Below, piece by piece: positions 25,112 through 33,413 of a stretch of DNA of 64,000 nucleotides. Position 1 is the first letter of the stretch; every line of letters starts with the position of its first letter. Under the pieces are notes generated by a model. It ran no database searches and was not told the DNA's origin. It saw nothing but the letters and a program-made list of their open reading frames with translations. The stretch covers positions 19,528-83,527 of the forward strand of contig NZ_JADPBQ010000016.1 of NCBI RefSeq assembly GCF_015670405.1, read 5' to 3'. The position numbers were made by a program, and so were the translations under genes. Source of the stretch: Clostridium sp. 1001271B_151109_B4 (GTDB taxonomy: Bacteria > Bacillota > Clostridia > Clostridiales > Clostridiaceae).

Positions 25112-25744
25112 ATGTCAAAGAATAAAGTAAGTAAAGGTATAAACACAAAAAGAATTCAACAAATTGAAAATTATGATTATAGCTTATGGAATTTAGTGAA
25201 TCCAAACTTTAGACAACAATCAATTTTAAATCCAATAGGTGCTGGAGTCGCATTAACTACATTACAAGAGCTTAGAAAAGAGCTAGACAGTTATGAAATA
25301 AAATTACAACAAATAGACTGTAATAGAGTTTTTGGTAGGAATATGGAGCTCACAGAAACAGAAGTATTTATTAGAAGTATTAATAGTCATCTAAACTATA
25401 GAAATGACTACAATAAAGTTATGCAAACTAAAGAGTTAGATAGAGATTTTCCAAGAGAAGAAAGAGAGAAAATTGCAAATGATTTAGAGGAAGAAATAAA
25501 AAAAGAATACAGAAAGATTACAACAGTAGGAAAAATTAATAAAACTCTTAGAAGAGCTTCAGAAGCCAGAGTAGAAGCATTAGGTGTAGAGTTAAGAGAT
25601 ATTTTAAGCACACTTGAAGCACCAACCGAGGAGTATATAAACAATATGTTATATCTAATAGCAGAGTCTAAGATTAAAGAAATTAAAAGTAGATTGGATT
25701 CTAAGATTGCTTACTTAGGCTCAGTGATGGAGGATATAGCATAA
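25112..25744 (+). CDS. Hypothetical coiled-coil protein next to the prohead protease
   Basis: The 210-residue protein is mostly helical with probable coiled coils at about residues 45-70 and 105-150 (REEREKIANDLEEEIKKEYR). It has no recognised domain. Its stop overlaps the ATG of the prohead protease gene. Position and helical content make a capsid-scaffold or capsid-remodelling role conceivable, as such proteins lie beside the protease in phages, but nothing in the sequence proves it. Confidence 0.6.
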   Translation: MSKNKVSKGINTKRIQQIENYDYSLWNLVNPNFRQQSILNPIGAGVALTTLQELRKELDSYEIKLQQIDCNRVFGRNMELTETEVFIRSINSHLNYRNDYNKVMQTKELDRDFPREEREKIANDLEEEIKKEYRKITTVGKINKTLRRASEARVEALGVELRDILSTLEAPTEEYINNMLYLIAESKIKEIKSRLDSKIAYLGSVMEDIA

Positions 25745-26418
25745 TGGAAACAAGAATGAATGATACATTAGAATTGAGAGTTAACCAGCAAGAGAAAAAA
25801 ATATATCTTGCTGGTTATTTACCAGTTAATGAATTTTCTGAGGTATTGATGGACAAAGATGGAAAGAAATTTAGAGAGAAAATTAATAGTGGTTGCTTCA
25901 GTAGAAAGCTGAAATCAATGGGAGAAAAATTTCCTTTGTTACTTATAAATCATGATTATAAAAATCAAATACCAGTGGATGCATTTGAATATGAAGAGAG
26001 TGGAAATAGATTAAGAATACTTTATACTTTACCTTTAACAGAAGAAGTAATGGATAAACTAAAAGATTTTGGTGAAGCTAAATTATCATTTGGATTTACG
26101 GTGCTGAAGGAAATAAAGCTTCCTAAGAAAAAGGATATAGATAGTGTAGACTATGAAAGAATAGTAACTGATTTTGATACGTTAAGAGAAATCTCGATTC
26201 TTAGAAATAAGCTACCTGCTTACTCCCAAAGTCAAGCTTTTACTGGAGATGAAAAATCAGTGAAAAGAGCAGTAGCAAAAGCAGAAATTTCAGAAAGAAG
26301 AAAAGAGATAGTTAGGTTACAACAGTTAGAGATAGATAGGTACAAGGAATACATAAATAAAAAGAGAAGAAATGATTTGTTTAGATTTGGTGCAAATGTA
26401 AAAATACCAATGAATTAA
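25744..26418 (+). CDS. HK97-type prohead protease (serine peptidase S78 family)
   Basis: The 224-residue protein matches the family layout: LAGYLPVNEFSEV near residue 18, a GCFSRKL block near 55, the catalytic His in PLLLINHDY (His70), the catalytic Ser in AKLSFGFTV (Ser115), and the closing TLREISILRNKLPAYSQS block at about 146-163. In tailed phages it cleaves scaffold and capsid proteins during head maturation. No capsid or portal gene is present, so it would have to act on another phage's proteins. It is last in its operon and is followed by a terminator. Confidence 0.8.
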   Translation: METRMNDTLELRVNQQEKKIYLAGYLPVNEFSEVLMDKDGKKFREKINSGCFSRKLKSMGEKFPLLLINHDYKNQIPVDAFEYEESGNRLRILYTLPLTEEVMDKLKDFGEAKLSFGFTVLKEIKLPKKKDIDSVDYERIVTDFDTLREISILRNKLPAYSQSQAFTGDEKSVKRAVAKAEISERRKEIVRLQQLEIDRYKEYINKKRRNDLFRFGANVKIPMN

Positions 26419-26424
26419 TCAATA

Positions 26425-26458
26425 GGGATGCAGTAGTAAATATTGCATCCCGATTTTT
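26425..26458 (+). terminator. Terminator after the prohead protease operon
   Basis: GGGATGCA (26425-26432) pairs with TGCATCCC (26444-26451) and is followed by GATTTTTTG. The hairpin resembles one at about 22438-22455. Confidence 0.8.
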
Positions 26459-26652
26459 TGCTTTTTGTAGAAAAAATAAATTTTGAAAATAACTTATAAC
26501 TATAAAAATGTAGGTTGTAAAGATTATAGAAATTTGAAAATCAACAGAGAGCCTTTAAAGTAAGTATTTGCCTAGTGTTTACCTAATTAAAATTTGGATT
26601 TTATTGATAAAAATGATATAATCACTCTAGAAAATAAGGAGGATGTAACTGT

Positions 26653-28203
26653 ATGAGTCAAGTAACAAAAGAGAAGGTTTATTTATATGCTAGAGTATCT
26701 ACTACTAGTGAGGAACAGTTAACGAGTTTTAACACTCAATCCAATTACAAAAGCTCAGATTATGAAATAATAGAAGTATTTGCTGATTATGGAAAAACTG
26801 CTACCAAAGTATTTAATAGACCCAATTTCATAGAGATGCTAAAGAGATGTAATGTTTTAGTAGAGAAGCACAAAGGTAATATCATATTTGTTAGTGGCGA
26901 GAGTAAAGCACAAGTAAATAAAATTATAGTAAGCCATAGCAGTAGATTTATGAGAAATCAAATATTAATGAAGCAATGTTTACTGGCTTTGCAACAAAAC
27001 AATGTAGAAGTTATATTTTTGGACATGGGAAGGAGTTCATTTGATAATGATATAGATTTTATTCTTAATGTTTTTTTCTTATTAGATGAACAAGAGTCAA
27101 GGAATACTCAATACAAAGTTAAGAAAGGGTTGGAAAAAGCTAGAGAGCAAAGAAACTATTTGCCACCTTGTCAAAAAATGCTTGGATTTGATTATATTAA
27201 TGGAGAGAATAAGTTGATACAAAATCAAGATGCTCCTAAAGCTAAGTATATATTTGAAGCTTACTCAGAAGGCAAAAGCATGAGAGAGATAGCTAAGGAA
27301 ATGGATATGAAGCCTAATAGAATAATGGAGATTATTAGAAATGAACGTTATTGTGGATATGTAGGATATCAAAAATATTACTATGATGAAAAAAGTGAAA
27401 CAAATAAAAAAGCGAGAGAATATGATATAGTACCAAATGATAGGATTGAAGCAATCATTTCTAAGGAACTATGGGATAAATGTCAAGAGATTAGGAAATC
27501 AAGAACCTTAAGAGGAAAAGGGGTTAAAAATGGAGTCTATGCAATGAGTGGCAAAATAAGATGTAGTGTTTGTGGTAAAAATTTCTTCCATAAAGGAACT
27601 AATAAGAAAGGCGATTTATGGGAGTGTAGTAGTAAGAAGAATAATGGGGATTGTAATAGTGCTTGTTTTAATGAAGATACACTTAAGAATTTTTTATTAT
27701 CTCCAAGAGGAATAAATGAGTTTAAATTGACTATAGAACAAATCATAGATGAGATATTATCAAAGTATAAATTAAAAGATAAAAGTTCTTTAGAAACAAA
27801 GTTAGAGAGAAATATTGGAATATTAGATAGAACTAAGGAACTCTATATGGATGGAGAAATTAGCAAAGAGAACTATAACACTAGAAGCTCAAAACTAAAA
27901 GCAGAGATAAAGGATATTGAAGAAGAAATAGAAAATATAGATAACTTCAATTCTTACTATGATGAAACACATAGACTTAAAGATGATTATATAGATATAT
28001 TAAATTCACTTAAGATTAAACTTGAAAATGGTGAATCAGAAGATGTATTTAAAAATCATATTGAATATATTGTAGTTGGTAGAGCTTATGATGAAGAGAA
28101 AGAAAAGATAATACCAACAGTAGAAGAAGTTAAGTTTAAAGACTTTACGTCACTATATAAAATATTAGAAAAGGCTGTATTTACGACAACTGGAGTGTTT
28201 TAA
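26653..28203 (+). CDS. Large serine recombinase (integrase of the element)
   Basis: The 516-residue protein has the N-terminal resolvase domain with catalytic Ser16 in YARVSTTSEEQ and the RFMRNQ active-site helix, a recombinase domain from about 170, and a zinc ribbon (IRCSVCGK, then WECSS and CNSACF, at about 300-340). A coiled-coil segment (about 375-430) belongs to the synapsis-controlling region. These enzymes integrate and excise DNA at short att sites, matching the 8-base core here. AAGGAGG precedes the ATG. It is separated from the right end by the R-M genes, whereas such integrases often lie next to the att site. Confidence 0.93.
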   Translation: MSQVTKEKVYLYARVSTTSEEQLTSFNTQSNYKSSDYEIIEVFADYGKTATKVFNRPNFIEMLKRCNVLVEKHKGNIIFVSGESKAQVNKIIVSHSSRFMRNQILMKQCLLALQQNNVEVIFLDMGRSSFDNDIDFILNVFFLLDEQESRNTQYKVKKGLEKAREQRNYLPPCQKMLGFDYINGENKLIQNQDAPKAKYIFEAYSEGKSMREIAKEMDMKPNRIMEIIRNERYCGYVGYQKYYYDEKSETNKKAREYDIVPNDRIEAIISKELWDKCQEIRKSRTLRGKGVKNGVYAMSGKIRCSVCGKNFFHKGTNKKGDLWECSSKKNNGDCNSACFNEDTLKNFLLSPRGINEFKLTIEQIIDEILSKYKLKDKSSLETKLERNIGILDRTKELYMDGEISKENYNTRSSKLKAEIKDIEEEIENIDNFNSYYDETHRLKDDYIDILNSLKIKLENGESEDVFKNHIEYIVVGRAYDEEKEKIIPTVEEVKFKDFTSLYKILEKAVFTTTGVF

Positions 28204-28359
28204 GCACTCCTTTTTTTATTCTTAATAATATAGAAATTAAGTAAAATTAATACATATTAAAGAAAAATATGTATATAAATACAATATAAGTTTGCCTTTT
28301 AATAATATTATATATTATACTTAATTATGGAAAAGTATACAATTAGAGGGGAAAAGAAA

Positions 28360-30321
28360 ATGAGCAATTTAGCAAAACAAAAAAGAGAAAAGATAGAAGG
28401 AATATTCAAGCAAATCATTGAAAGTACAACGGATGATAATACTGTCATAGCAATAAAAGAAATAGAAACTGAAATAAATAATAAAAAGTATGGATTATTA
28501 TGGGAAGAACATTATGAACAAGTTGATTTAGAAATGAAAACAAAAGTTCCAGTATTTTCAGAAGATATAAGTAGAGAAATTGTAAGTCAAGTTGATAAAA
28601 AGTTTAATTTTTTATTAGAAGGTGATAATTTACATAGTTTAAAATTATTAGAGAAAACTCATAGAAGAAATATAGATGTAATATATATTGACCCCCCATA
28701 CAATACTGGAGCAAAAGATTGGAAATATGATAATAATTATGTTGATAAGGAAGATGGCTTTAGACATAGTAAATGGCTAAGTATGATGAATAATAGATTA
28801 GTAATAGCAAAAAATTTACTCAAAACAGATGGAGTATTAATTTGTGCCATAGATGAAAATGAATTAGCAACAACTATTCTATTACTCAAAGAAATATTTG
28901 GTCCAAATTATAAGGTCGATTGTATAACTATAATACATAATCCAAGAGGTGTACAAGGCAGTAATTTTTCGTATATTCATGAATATGCAATTTTTGTCTA
29001 CAATAAATCATATAAAGTAATCGGAAATAGAGAACTTGAGCCTGAAGATATAGATTGGTCAAATCTTAGAAATTGGGGAAGTGAATCAGAAAGAAGTGAT
29101 GCTAAAAATTGTTTTTATCCGATTATAGTAAAAGATGGTGAAATTATTGGTTTTGGAGATGTATTAGATGATAGTGTACATCCACAACAGACGGAGTTTA
29201 TAGAGGAAGAAGGAAGCTTTTATATATATCCTATAGATATTAATGGAATAGAAAGAAAATGGAGATATGCACGTCAATCAGTAGAATCGATTAAAGATTT
29301 GTTACGAGTTAAAGAGAATAATGGCAGATATGAGATTGAGATAGGCAAAAATTTTGCATCCTATAAAACAGTATGGACAGATAAAAAATATGATGCAAAT
29401 GAGTATGGAACACAACTAGTAAATAGTATGGTAAAAGATAATGATTTTGATTTTCCTAAATCTTTATATAATGTTTATGATTGTTTATATGCAGTTATTA
29501 AAGATAAACCTAATGCAATAGTATTAGATTACTTTGCTGGAAGTGGTACAACGGGACATGCTGTAATGCTTATGAATGAGAAATTGGGAGGGGACAGAAA
29601 ATTTATACTTTGTACGAATAATGCCGTTGGAGAAAAGAAAGAAAAAGAATTTAAAAATGTATATGGTTTAAAACAGGAAAATGAAAGTGAATGGATAGGT
29701 TGGGAAGAAAAATATGGTATTGCACGTTCGATTACTTATAAAAGGATTAAAGCTGCGATAAAAGGATATGAACATAGTAAGGATGTTAAAACTATATTAT
29801 TTGAAAAAAAGCTCACAATTAATGATTTAAAGAGGTCAGAAAAATTACTAGAGAAAGTTAATAAAATAGTTGAAGAAAATAAGAATATGTATACACAAGT
29901 GAAATCCATAATTGAAAATGGAAATTTTAAAGTTTTGGGTATAGTAAAAAAAGGAATTAAAGTTAATGGAATGTTGGAAAACTTAAAATATTATAAAACA
30001 GAGTACATTGACAAACAAGCATATGATGATGATGGATATGATGTAAAAAGTAAGTTATTAAATCATATTACTGAGATGGTTCAAATTGAGCATGGAGTTA
30101 GGATAGATGGCGAAACATATAAAATAATTTTTACAGATGAAGAAATTGATATGTTTACTGCTGATAAAACAAATTTAACAAAATGCAAAAAGGTATATAT
30201 ATCATCACAAGTACTATTAACTAAAGAGCAAGAAGTATTATTTAATGAGTTGGGAATTGATATTATTTTAATACCAGAATATTATTTTAGAAATGAATTG
30301 AGAGAGGTAGAGGAGATATGA
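28360..30321 (+). CDS. mod: Type III restriction-modification system, modification subunit (Mod)
   Basis: The 653-residue adenine-specific DNA methyltransferase has beta-class motif order: DPPYNTG (motif IV, Asp111) before the recognition region, and DYFAGSGTTGHAV (motif I, Phe392) after it. The stretch of about 280 residues between them would read the target. Mod methylates one strand and forms a complex with Res. ATG 28360 is used because AGAGGGG (about 28345) is placed for it and not for ATG 28327. It overlaps res by four bases. Confidence 0.92.
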   Translation: MSNLAKQKREKIEGIFKQIIESTTDDNTVIAIKEIETEINNKKYGLLWEEHYEQVDLEMKTKVPVFSEDISREIVSQVDKKFNFLLEGDNLHSLKLLEKTHRRNIDVIYIDPPYNTGAKDWKYDNNYVDKEDGFRHSKWLSMMNNRLVIAKNLLKTDGVLICAIDENELATTILLLKEIFGPNYKVDCITIIHNPRGVQGSNFSYIHEYAIFVYNKSYKVIGNRELEPEDIDWSNLRNWGSESERSDAKNCFYPIIVKDGEIIGFGDVLDDSVHPQQTEFIEEEGSFYIYPIDINGIERKWRYARQSVESIKDLLRVKENNGRYEIEIGKNFASYKTVWTDKKYDANEYGTQLVNSMVKDNDFDFPKSLYNVYDCLYAVIKDKPNAIVLDYFAGSGTTGHAVMLMNEKLGGDRKFILCTNNAVGEKKEKEFKNVYGLKQENESEWIGWEEKYGIARSITYKRIKAAIKGYEHSKDVKTILFEKKLTINDLKRSEKLLEKVNKIVEENKNMYTQVKSIIENGNFKVLGIVKKGIKVNGMLENLKYYKTEYIDKQAYDDDGYDVKSKLLNHITEMVQIEHGVRIDGETYKIIFTDEEIDMFTADKTNLTKCKKVYISSQVLLTKEQEVLFNELGIDIILIPEYYFRNELREVEEI

Positions 30322-32540
30322 TTGGATTATCAAGAGGGCTATTTAATTTTCAAGAAAACTGTGTAAAATATTTACTTTATTCTTCATTAAATCCTAATGG
30401 AAAAATAACACTAGTAAAAGCTCCAACTGGTTCCGGGAAAACTTTAATATTAATAGACTATATAGATAAATATATAGAAAATATAGATTCAAAAGTGGCA
30501 TTTATATGGCTTTGTCCGGGAAAAGGTAATTTAGAAGAACAAAGCATGAATAAGATGATTAAACATTTACCAAGTAGAATAGCTAAAAACCTATATGAAG
30601 TTTTAACTATGGGATTTGAAGAAGGTGATACTGCATTTATAAATTGGGAATTAATAACAAATGTTAGAAATAAAGCTATCACTGAAAGTGAAATGAAAAA
30701 TTTATTTGAGAGAATAGCAGAAGCTCATAGGAAAGGAATAAACTTTATTGTAATAATAGATGAGGAGCATTCTAACGATACTAAAAAAGCTCAGAATATT
30801 ATTAATGCATTTGCACCAATATCTGAAATAAGGGTTTCAGCTACTGTTAAAGAGAATAAATTAAGTAATTTTTATGAGATACCTGAAGTTGAAGTGATTG
30901 ATGCTGGATTAATTTCTAAGGCTATATATATAAATGAGGGAGTAGAAGCTAATATCAATATAGATAGTGAACATGATTATTTAATTGAAATTGCAGATAA
31001 AAAAAGAAAAGAAATAGTAAAAAGATATACCGAAGTTGGAAAAAAAATAAAAATAAATCCTTTAATATTAATTCAATTTCCAGATATGTCAGAAGAGTTA
31101 ATACAATATATTGAAACTAAATTAGAAACTATGGGATATACTTATGAAAATGGATTAGTGTCAAAATGGATGAGTGAAGATAGTGATAAGATAAATAAAG
31201 AAGGTATTGAAGAAATGAATGCAACCCCAATATTTTTGCTAATGAAGCAAGCTGTTGCAACAGGATGGGATTGTCCTAGAGCAAAGATTTTAGTTAAATT
31301 AAGAGAAAATATGGGAGAAGATTTTACTATACAAACTATTGGAAGAATTAGAAGAATGCCTGAAGCAATTCATTATAATGATGAAGTGTTGGATAATTGT
31401 TATTTATATACTTTTGATGAGAAGTATAAGGAAGCTATAAAACAAGAAATAGCAAGTGCATTTGATGTGAAACGTGTTATTTTAAAAGAAAAATGTAAGA
31501 CATTTACGTTAGAAAAACAACTTAAAAATCTTGATTATGATGGATTAGGTGAAAGGGAAGCTTTCATAAAAATAAATAAATTTTTTACTGATAAATATAA
31601 TTTAACATCTGATTTAAATAAGAATAAGCTTATTTTAGAATCAGAAGGTTATGATTTTTCGGCAGAACTAAAAAGAGTAGCAAGACAAGGTAAATTTATT
31701 AAAACAAGTTCAGTGTTAGATGTAGAAATAGGCTCATTTATTGAAACACGTAGAATGGTAAATACACATAAAAATGGTATAGATTTAATGCATTCAATTG
31801 ATTCAATAAAATCATCAATAGGAATAAAACATGAAAAGTTAAAGGCTATTTTAGAGAGGTTATTTAGAGAAAATACGTATAAGAAAGATAAATTATTGAA
31901 TCTTAAATTAAAAGAATTTTATGCATTCATTATAAATAATGAACAAAAATTAAAATGTGATTTTAGAGAAGCAACAAGTCAATTAGGAATTCAAACTTCT
32001 TTAGTATTAAATCCTAAAACAAAGCCATTTACTATTCCAGAAGTTGATTTAATCAAATATGATGCTTCTGAAACTGATGTAGTAGAAATGCTTAGCAATG
32101 CATATAATGAGTATCCTTCATCAGTTCTTGTTGATGGTATTCGTTCATTACCTGAAAGACTATTTGAAAGATATTGTGAAAGCAATAAAAATGTTGATTG
32201 GGTTTATAAAAATGGAGATACTGGACAAGAATATTTTTCAGTTGTCTATGTAGATAGCATACAAAAACAATGGCTATTTTATCCAGATTACATCGTAAAA
32301 CTTAAAAATGGTGATGTGTGGATTATTGAAACTAAGGGTGGAGAAAAGAAATACGGACAAAGTAAGAATATTGATAGACAGACTGAAAATAAATTTGAAG
32401 CGTTTAAACAATATGCTAATAATAAAAATATAAATTGGGGATTTGTCAGAGATAAAAATGAGCAACTTAAAATAAATAATACAAATTATACAGAAAATAT
32501 GAATGATGAAAATTGGAAACCAATATCAAATGCATTTTAA
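30318..32540 (+). CDS. res: Type III restriction-modification system, restriction subunit (Res)
   Basis: In 740 residues there is an SF2 helicase core with motif I KAPTGSGKT (Lys41), motif II IDEEH (Asp148), VSATV and QTIGRIRRMP, followed by a C-terminal PD-(D/E)xK nuclease (Asp657, Glu671, Lys673 in ETKGG). Res cuts DNA after ATP-dependent communication between two sites. At 740 residues it is compact compared with well-known Res proteins of about 900-1000. All motifs appear intact. ATG overlaps the mod stop (ATGA), so synthesis is coupled. Confidence 0.9.
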   Translation: MIGLSRGLFNFQENCVKYLLYSSLNPNGKITLVKAPTGSGKTLILIDYIDKYIENIDSKVAFIWLCPGKGNLEEQSMNKMIKHLPSRIAKNLYEVLTMGFEEGDTAFINWELITNVRNKAITESEMKNLFERIAEAHRKGINFIVIIDEEHSNDTKKAQNIINAFAPISEIRVSATVKENKLSNFYEIPEVEVIDAGLISKAIYINEGVEANINIDSEHDYLIEIADKKRKEIVKRYTEVGKKIKINPLILIQFPDMSEELIQYIETKLETMGYTYENGLVSKWMSEDSDKINKEGIEEMNATPIFLLMKQAVATGWDCPRAKILVKLRENMGEDFTIQTIGRIRRMPEAIHYNDEVLDNCYLYTFDEKYKEAIKQEIASAFDVKRVILKEKCKTFTLEKQLKNLDYDGLGEREAFIKINKFFTDKYNLTSDLNKNKLILESEGYDFSAELKRVARQGKFIKTSSVLDVEIGSFIETRRMVNTHKNGIDLMHSIDSIKSSIGIKHEKLKAILERLFRENTYKKDKLLNLKLKEFYAFIINNEQKLKCDFREATSQLGIQTSLVLNPKTKPFTIPEVDLIKYDASETDVVEMLSNAYNEYPSSVLVDGIRSLPERLFERYCESNKNVDWVYKNGDTGQEYFSVVYVDSIQKQWLFYPDYIVKLKNGDVWIIETKGGEKKYGQSKNIDRQTENKFEAFKQYANNKNINWGFVRDKNEQLKINNTNYTENMNDENWKPISNAF

Positions 32541-32553
32541 GTAATATATTTTT

Positions 32554-32590
32554 AGAATATAAGTAATTATATACTTATATTCTATTTTTT
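32554..32590 (+). terminator. Terminator after res, at the right element end
   Basis: A 12-base stem (AGAATATAAGTA, 32554-32565 with 32572-32583) is followed by ATTTTTT. It lies just inside the right attachment core and insulates the host flank. Confidence 0.85.
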
Positions 32591-32695
32591 ATGTACTTTG
32601 TTGCTAGTATCAGTTGACATTCCAGCTCCACCAAAGAAGACTATATTGTTACTTTCTTTTAGCATTTTTGTTAATTTATCTATTTCAGCATTCAT
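32582..32695 (-). pseudogene. Severed 5' fragment of the original SIR2 gene
   Basis: ATG 32693-32695 opens a frame (MNAEIDKLTKMLKESNNIVF, then FGGAGMST) that is the true N-terminus of the SIR2 gene whose body lies at 17388-18050. After the core it runs into element DNA and stops at TAG 32582-32584. Joined to codon Glu-Ser-Gly-Ile-Pro at 18050 leftward it gives a 246-residue sirtuin of normal length. The original start signals remain upstream. Confidence 0.92.
32610..32617. repeat. Right attachment core (attR), TCAGTTGA
   Basis: This is the direct repeat of 18043-18050. Rightward from here the DNA is host SIR2 5' sequence; leftward it is element. Confidence 0.85.
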
Positions 32696-32832
32696 AAAAT
32701 CACCGACCTTTTATAATTTATATTTTTATTATTGCACAAATAAATGTAAAAATAAAATGCATTAATCACTTTTTCATATTTATATTTGTAATGAGTAAAA
32801 TAAAGTGTAGAAATAAATTAGAGGTGAATAAA

Positions 32833-33297
32833 ATGGCATTAAGACAACTTAGATATGAAGGCGATGAAATTTTAAGGAAAAGATGCAAAAAAGTTGAAGA
32901 AGTGGATGATCATATAAGAATGATATTAGATGATATGCTTGATACCCTGCATAATACAGAAGATGGAGCAGCAATTGCAGCACCGCAAGTTGGAATATTA
33001 AAAAGACTTGTAGTAATAGATATGGGAACAGGTATAATTAAATTAGTTAATCCTGAGATTATTGAAGAAAAGGGCATTCAAGAATGTGTAGAAGGGTGTT
33101 TAAGTATTCCTAATAAATATGGTAATACAATTCGACCTAAGAAAGTCACAATAAAAGCATTAAATGAAAATGGAGAAGAAATAATTTTGACTGGAAGAGG
33201 GGAAATGGCAAAGTGTTTTTGTCATGAAATAGATCACTTAGATGGAATTCTTTTTATAGATAAAGTTACTAAATGGCTAAAATTAAAGGATAAATAA
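32833..33297 (+). CDS. def: Peptide deformylase
   Basis: The three deformylase motifs are present: GAAIAAPQVG, EGCLSIP (metal Cys) and CHEIDHLDG (metal His pair and catalytic Glu). The enzyme removes the N-formyl group from nascent proteins. ATG 32833 follows AGAGGTG; an in-frame ATG at 32791 lacks a site and would add 14 unusual residues. The 154-residue length is typical. It was the neighbour of the intact SIR2 gene before the element entered. Confidence 0.95.
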   Translation: MALRQLRYEGDEILRKRCKKVEEVDDHIRMILDDMLDTLHNTEDGAAIAAPQVGILKRLVVIDMGTGIIKLVNPEIIEEKGIQECVEGCLSIPNKYGNTIRPKKVTIKALNENGEEIILTGRGEMAKCFCHEIDHLDGILFIDKVTKWLKLKDK

Positions 33298-33356
33298 AAT
33301 TATGTAAAAGGGATATTTAAATTAACTTTTTTTATTTTAGCATATGTGTTTTATTT

Positions 33357-33406
33357 AACTTAACCATCAGAAAAGATGATTACTAGTTTTTTCTGATGGT
33401 TAAGTT
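33357..33406. terminator. Strong terminator between convergent def and aspD
   Basis: A perfect 18-base stem (33357-33374 with 33389-33406) has T runs in the loop side and tail. It serves both genes. Confidence 0.88.
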
Positions 33407-33413
33407 TTAAAAT

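Larger units (their letters stand above)
18043..32617. mobile_element. Integrated element in the SIR2 gene, large-serine-recombinase type, satellite-like
   Basis: The element is about 14.6 kb, bounded by direct TCAGTTGA repeats. Joining the outside flanks gives an intact SIR2 gene. Gene order from the left is: SIR2-replacing 5' end (minus), ribbon-helix-helix (RHH) regulator, HTH replication-type protein, small RHH genes, SF2 helicase, HTH protein, unknowns, HK97-type prohead protease, large serine recombinase, and type III mod and res. All genes except the SIR2 start read rightward. No relaxase, coupling protein, terminase, portal, capsid or tail gene is visible. A phage-satellite (PICI-like) identity is inferred from the replication, regulator and lone capsid-protease set; a decayed prophage or integrated plasmid is the alternative. 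Confidence 0.85.

Noticed and set aside
18043..32617. Complete prophage
   Set aside because: Recombinase and prohead protease are present, but no portal, terminase, capsid, tail or lysis gene can be seen in about 14.6 kb.
18043..32617. Conjugative or mobilisable element
   Set aside because: No relaxase, coupling protein or type IV secretion gene is recognisable; the structured 22146-22488 gap alone does not support an oriT.
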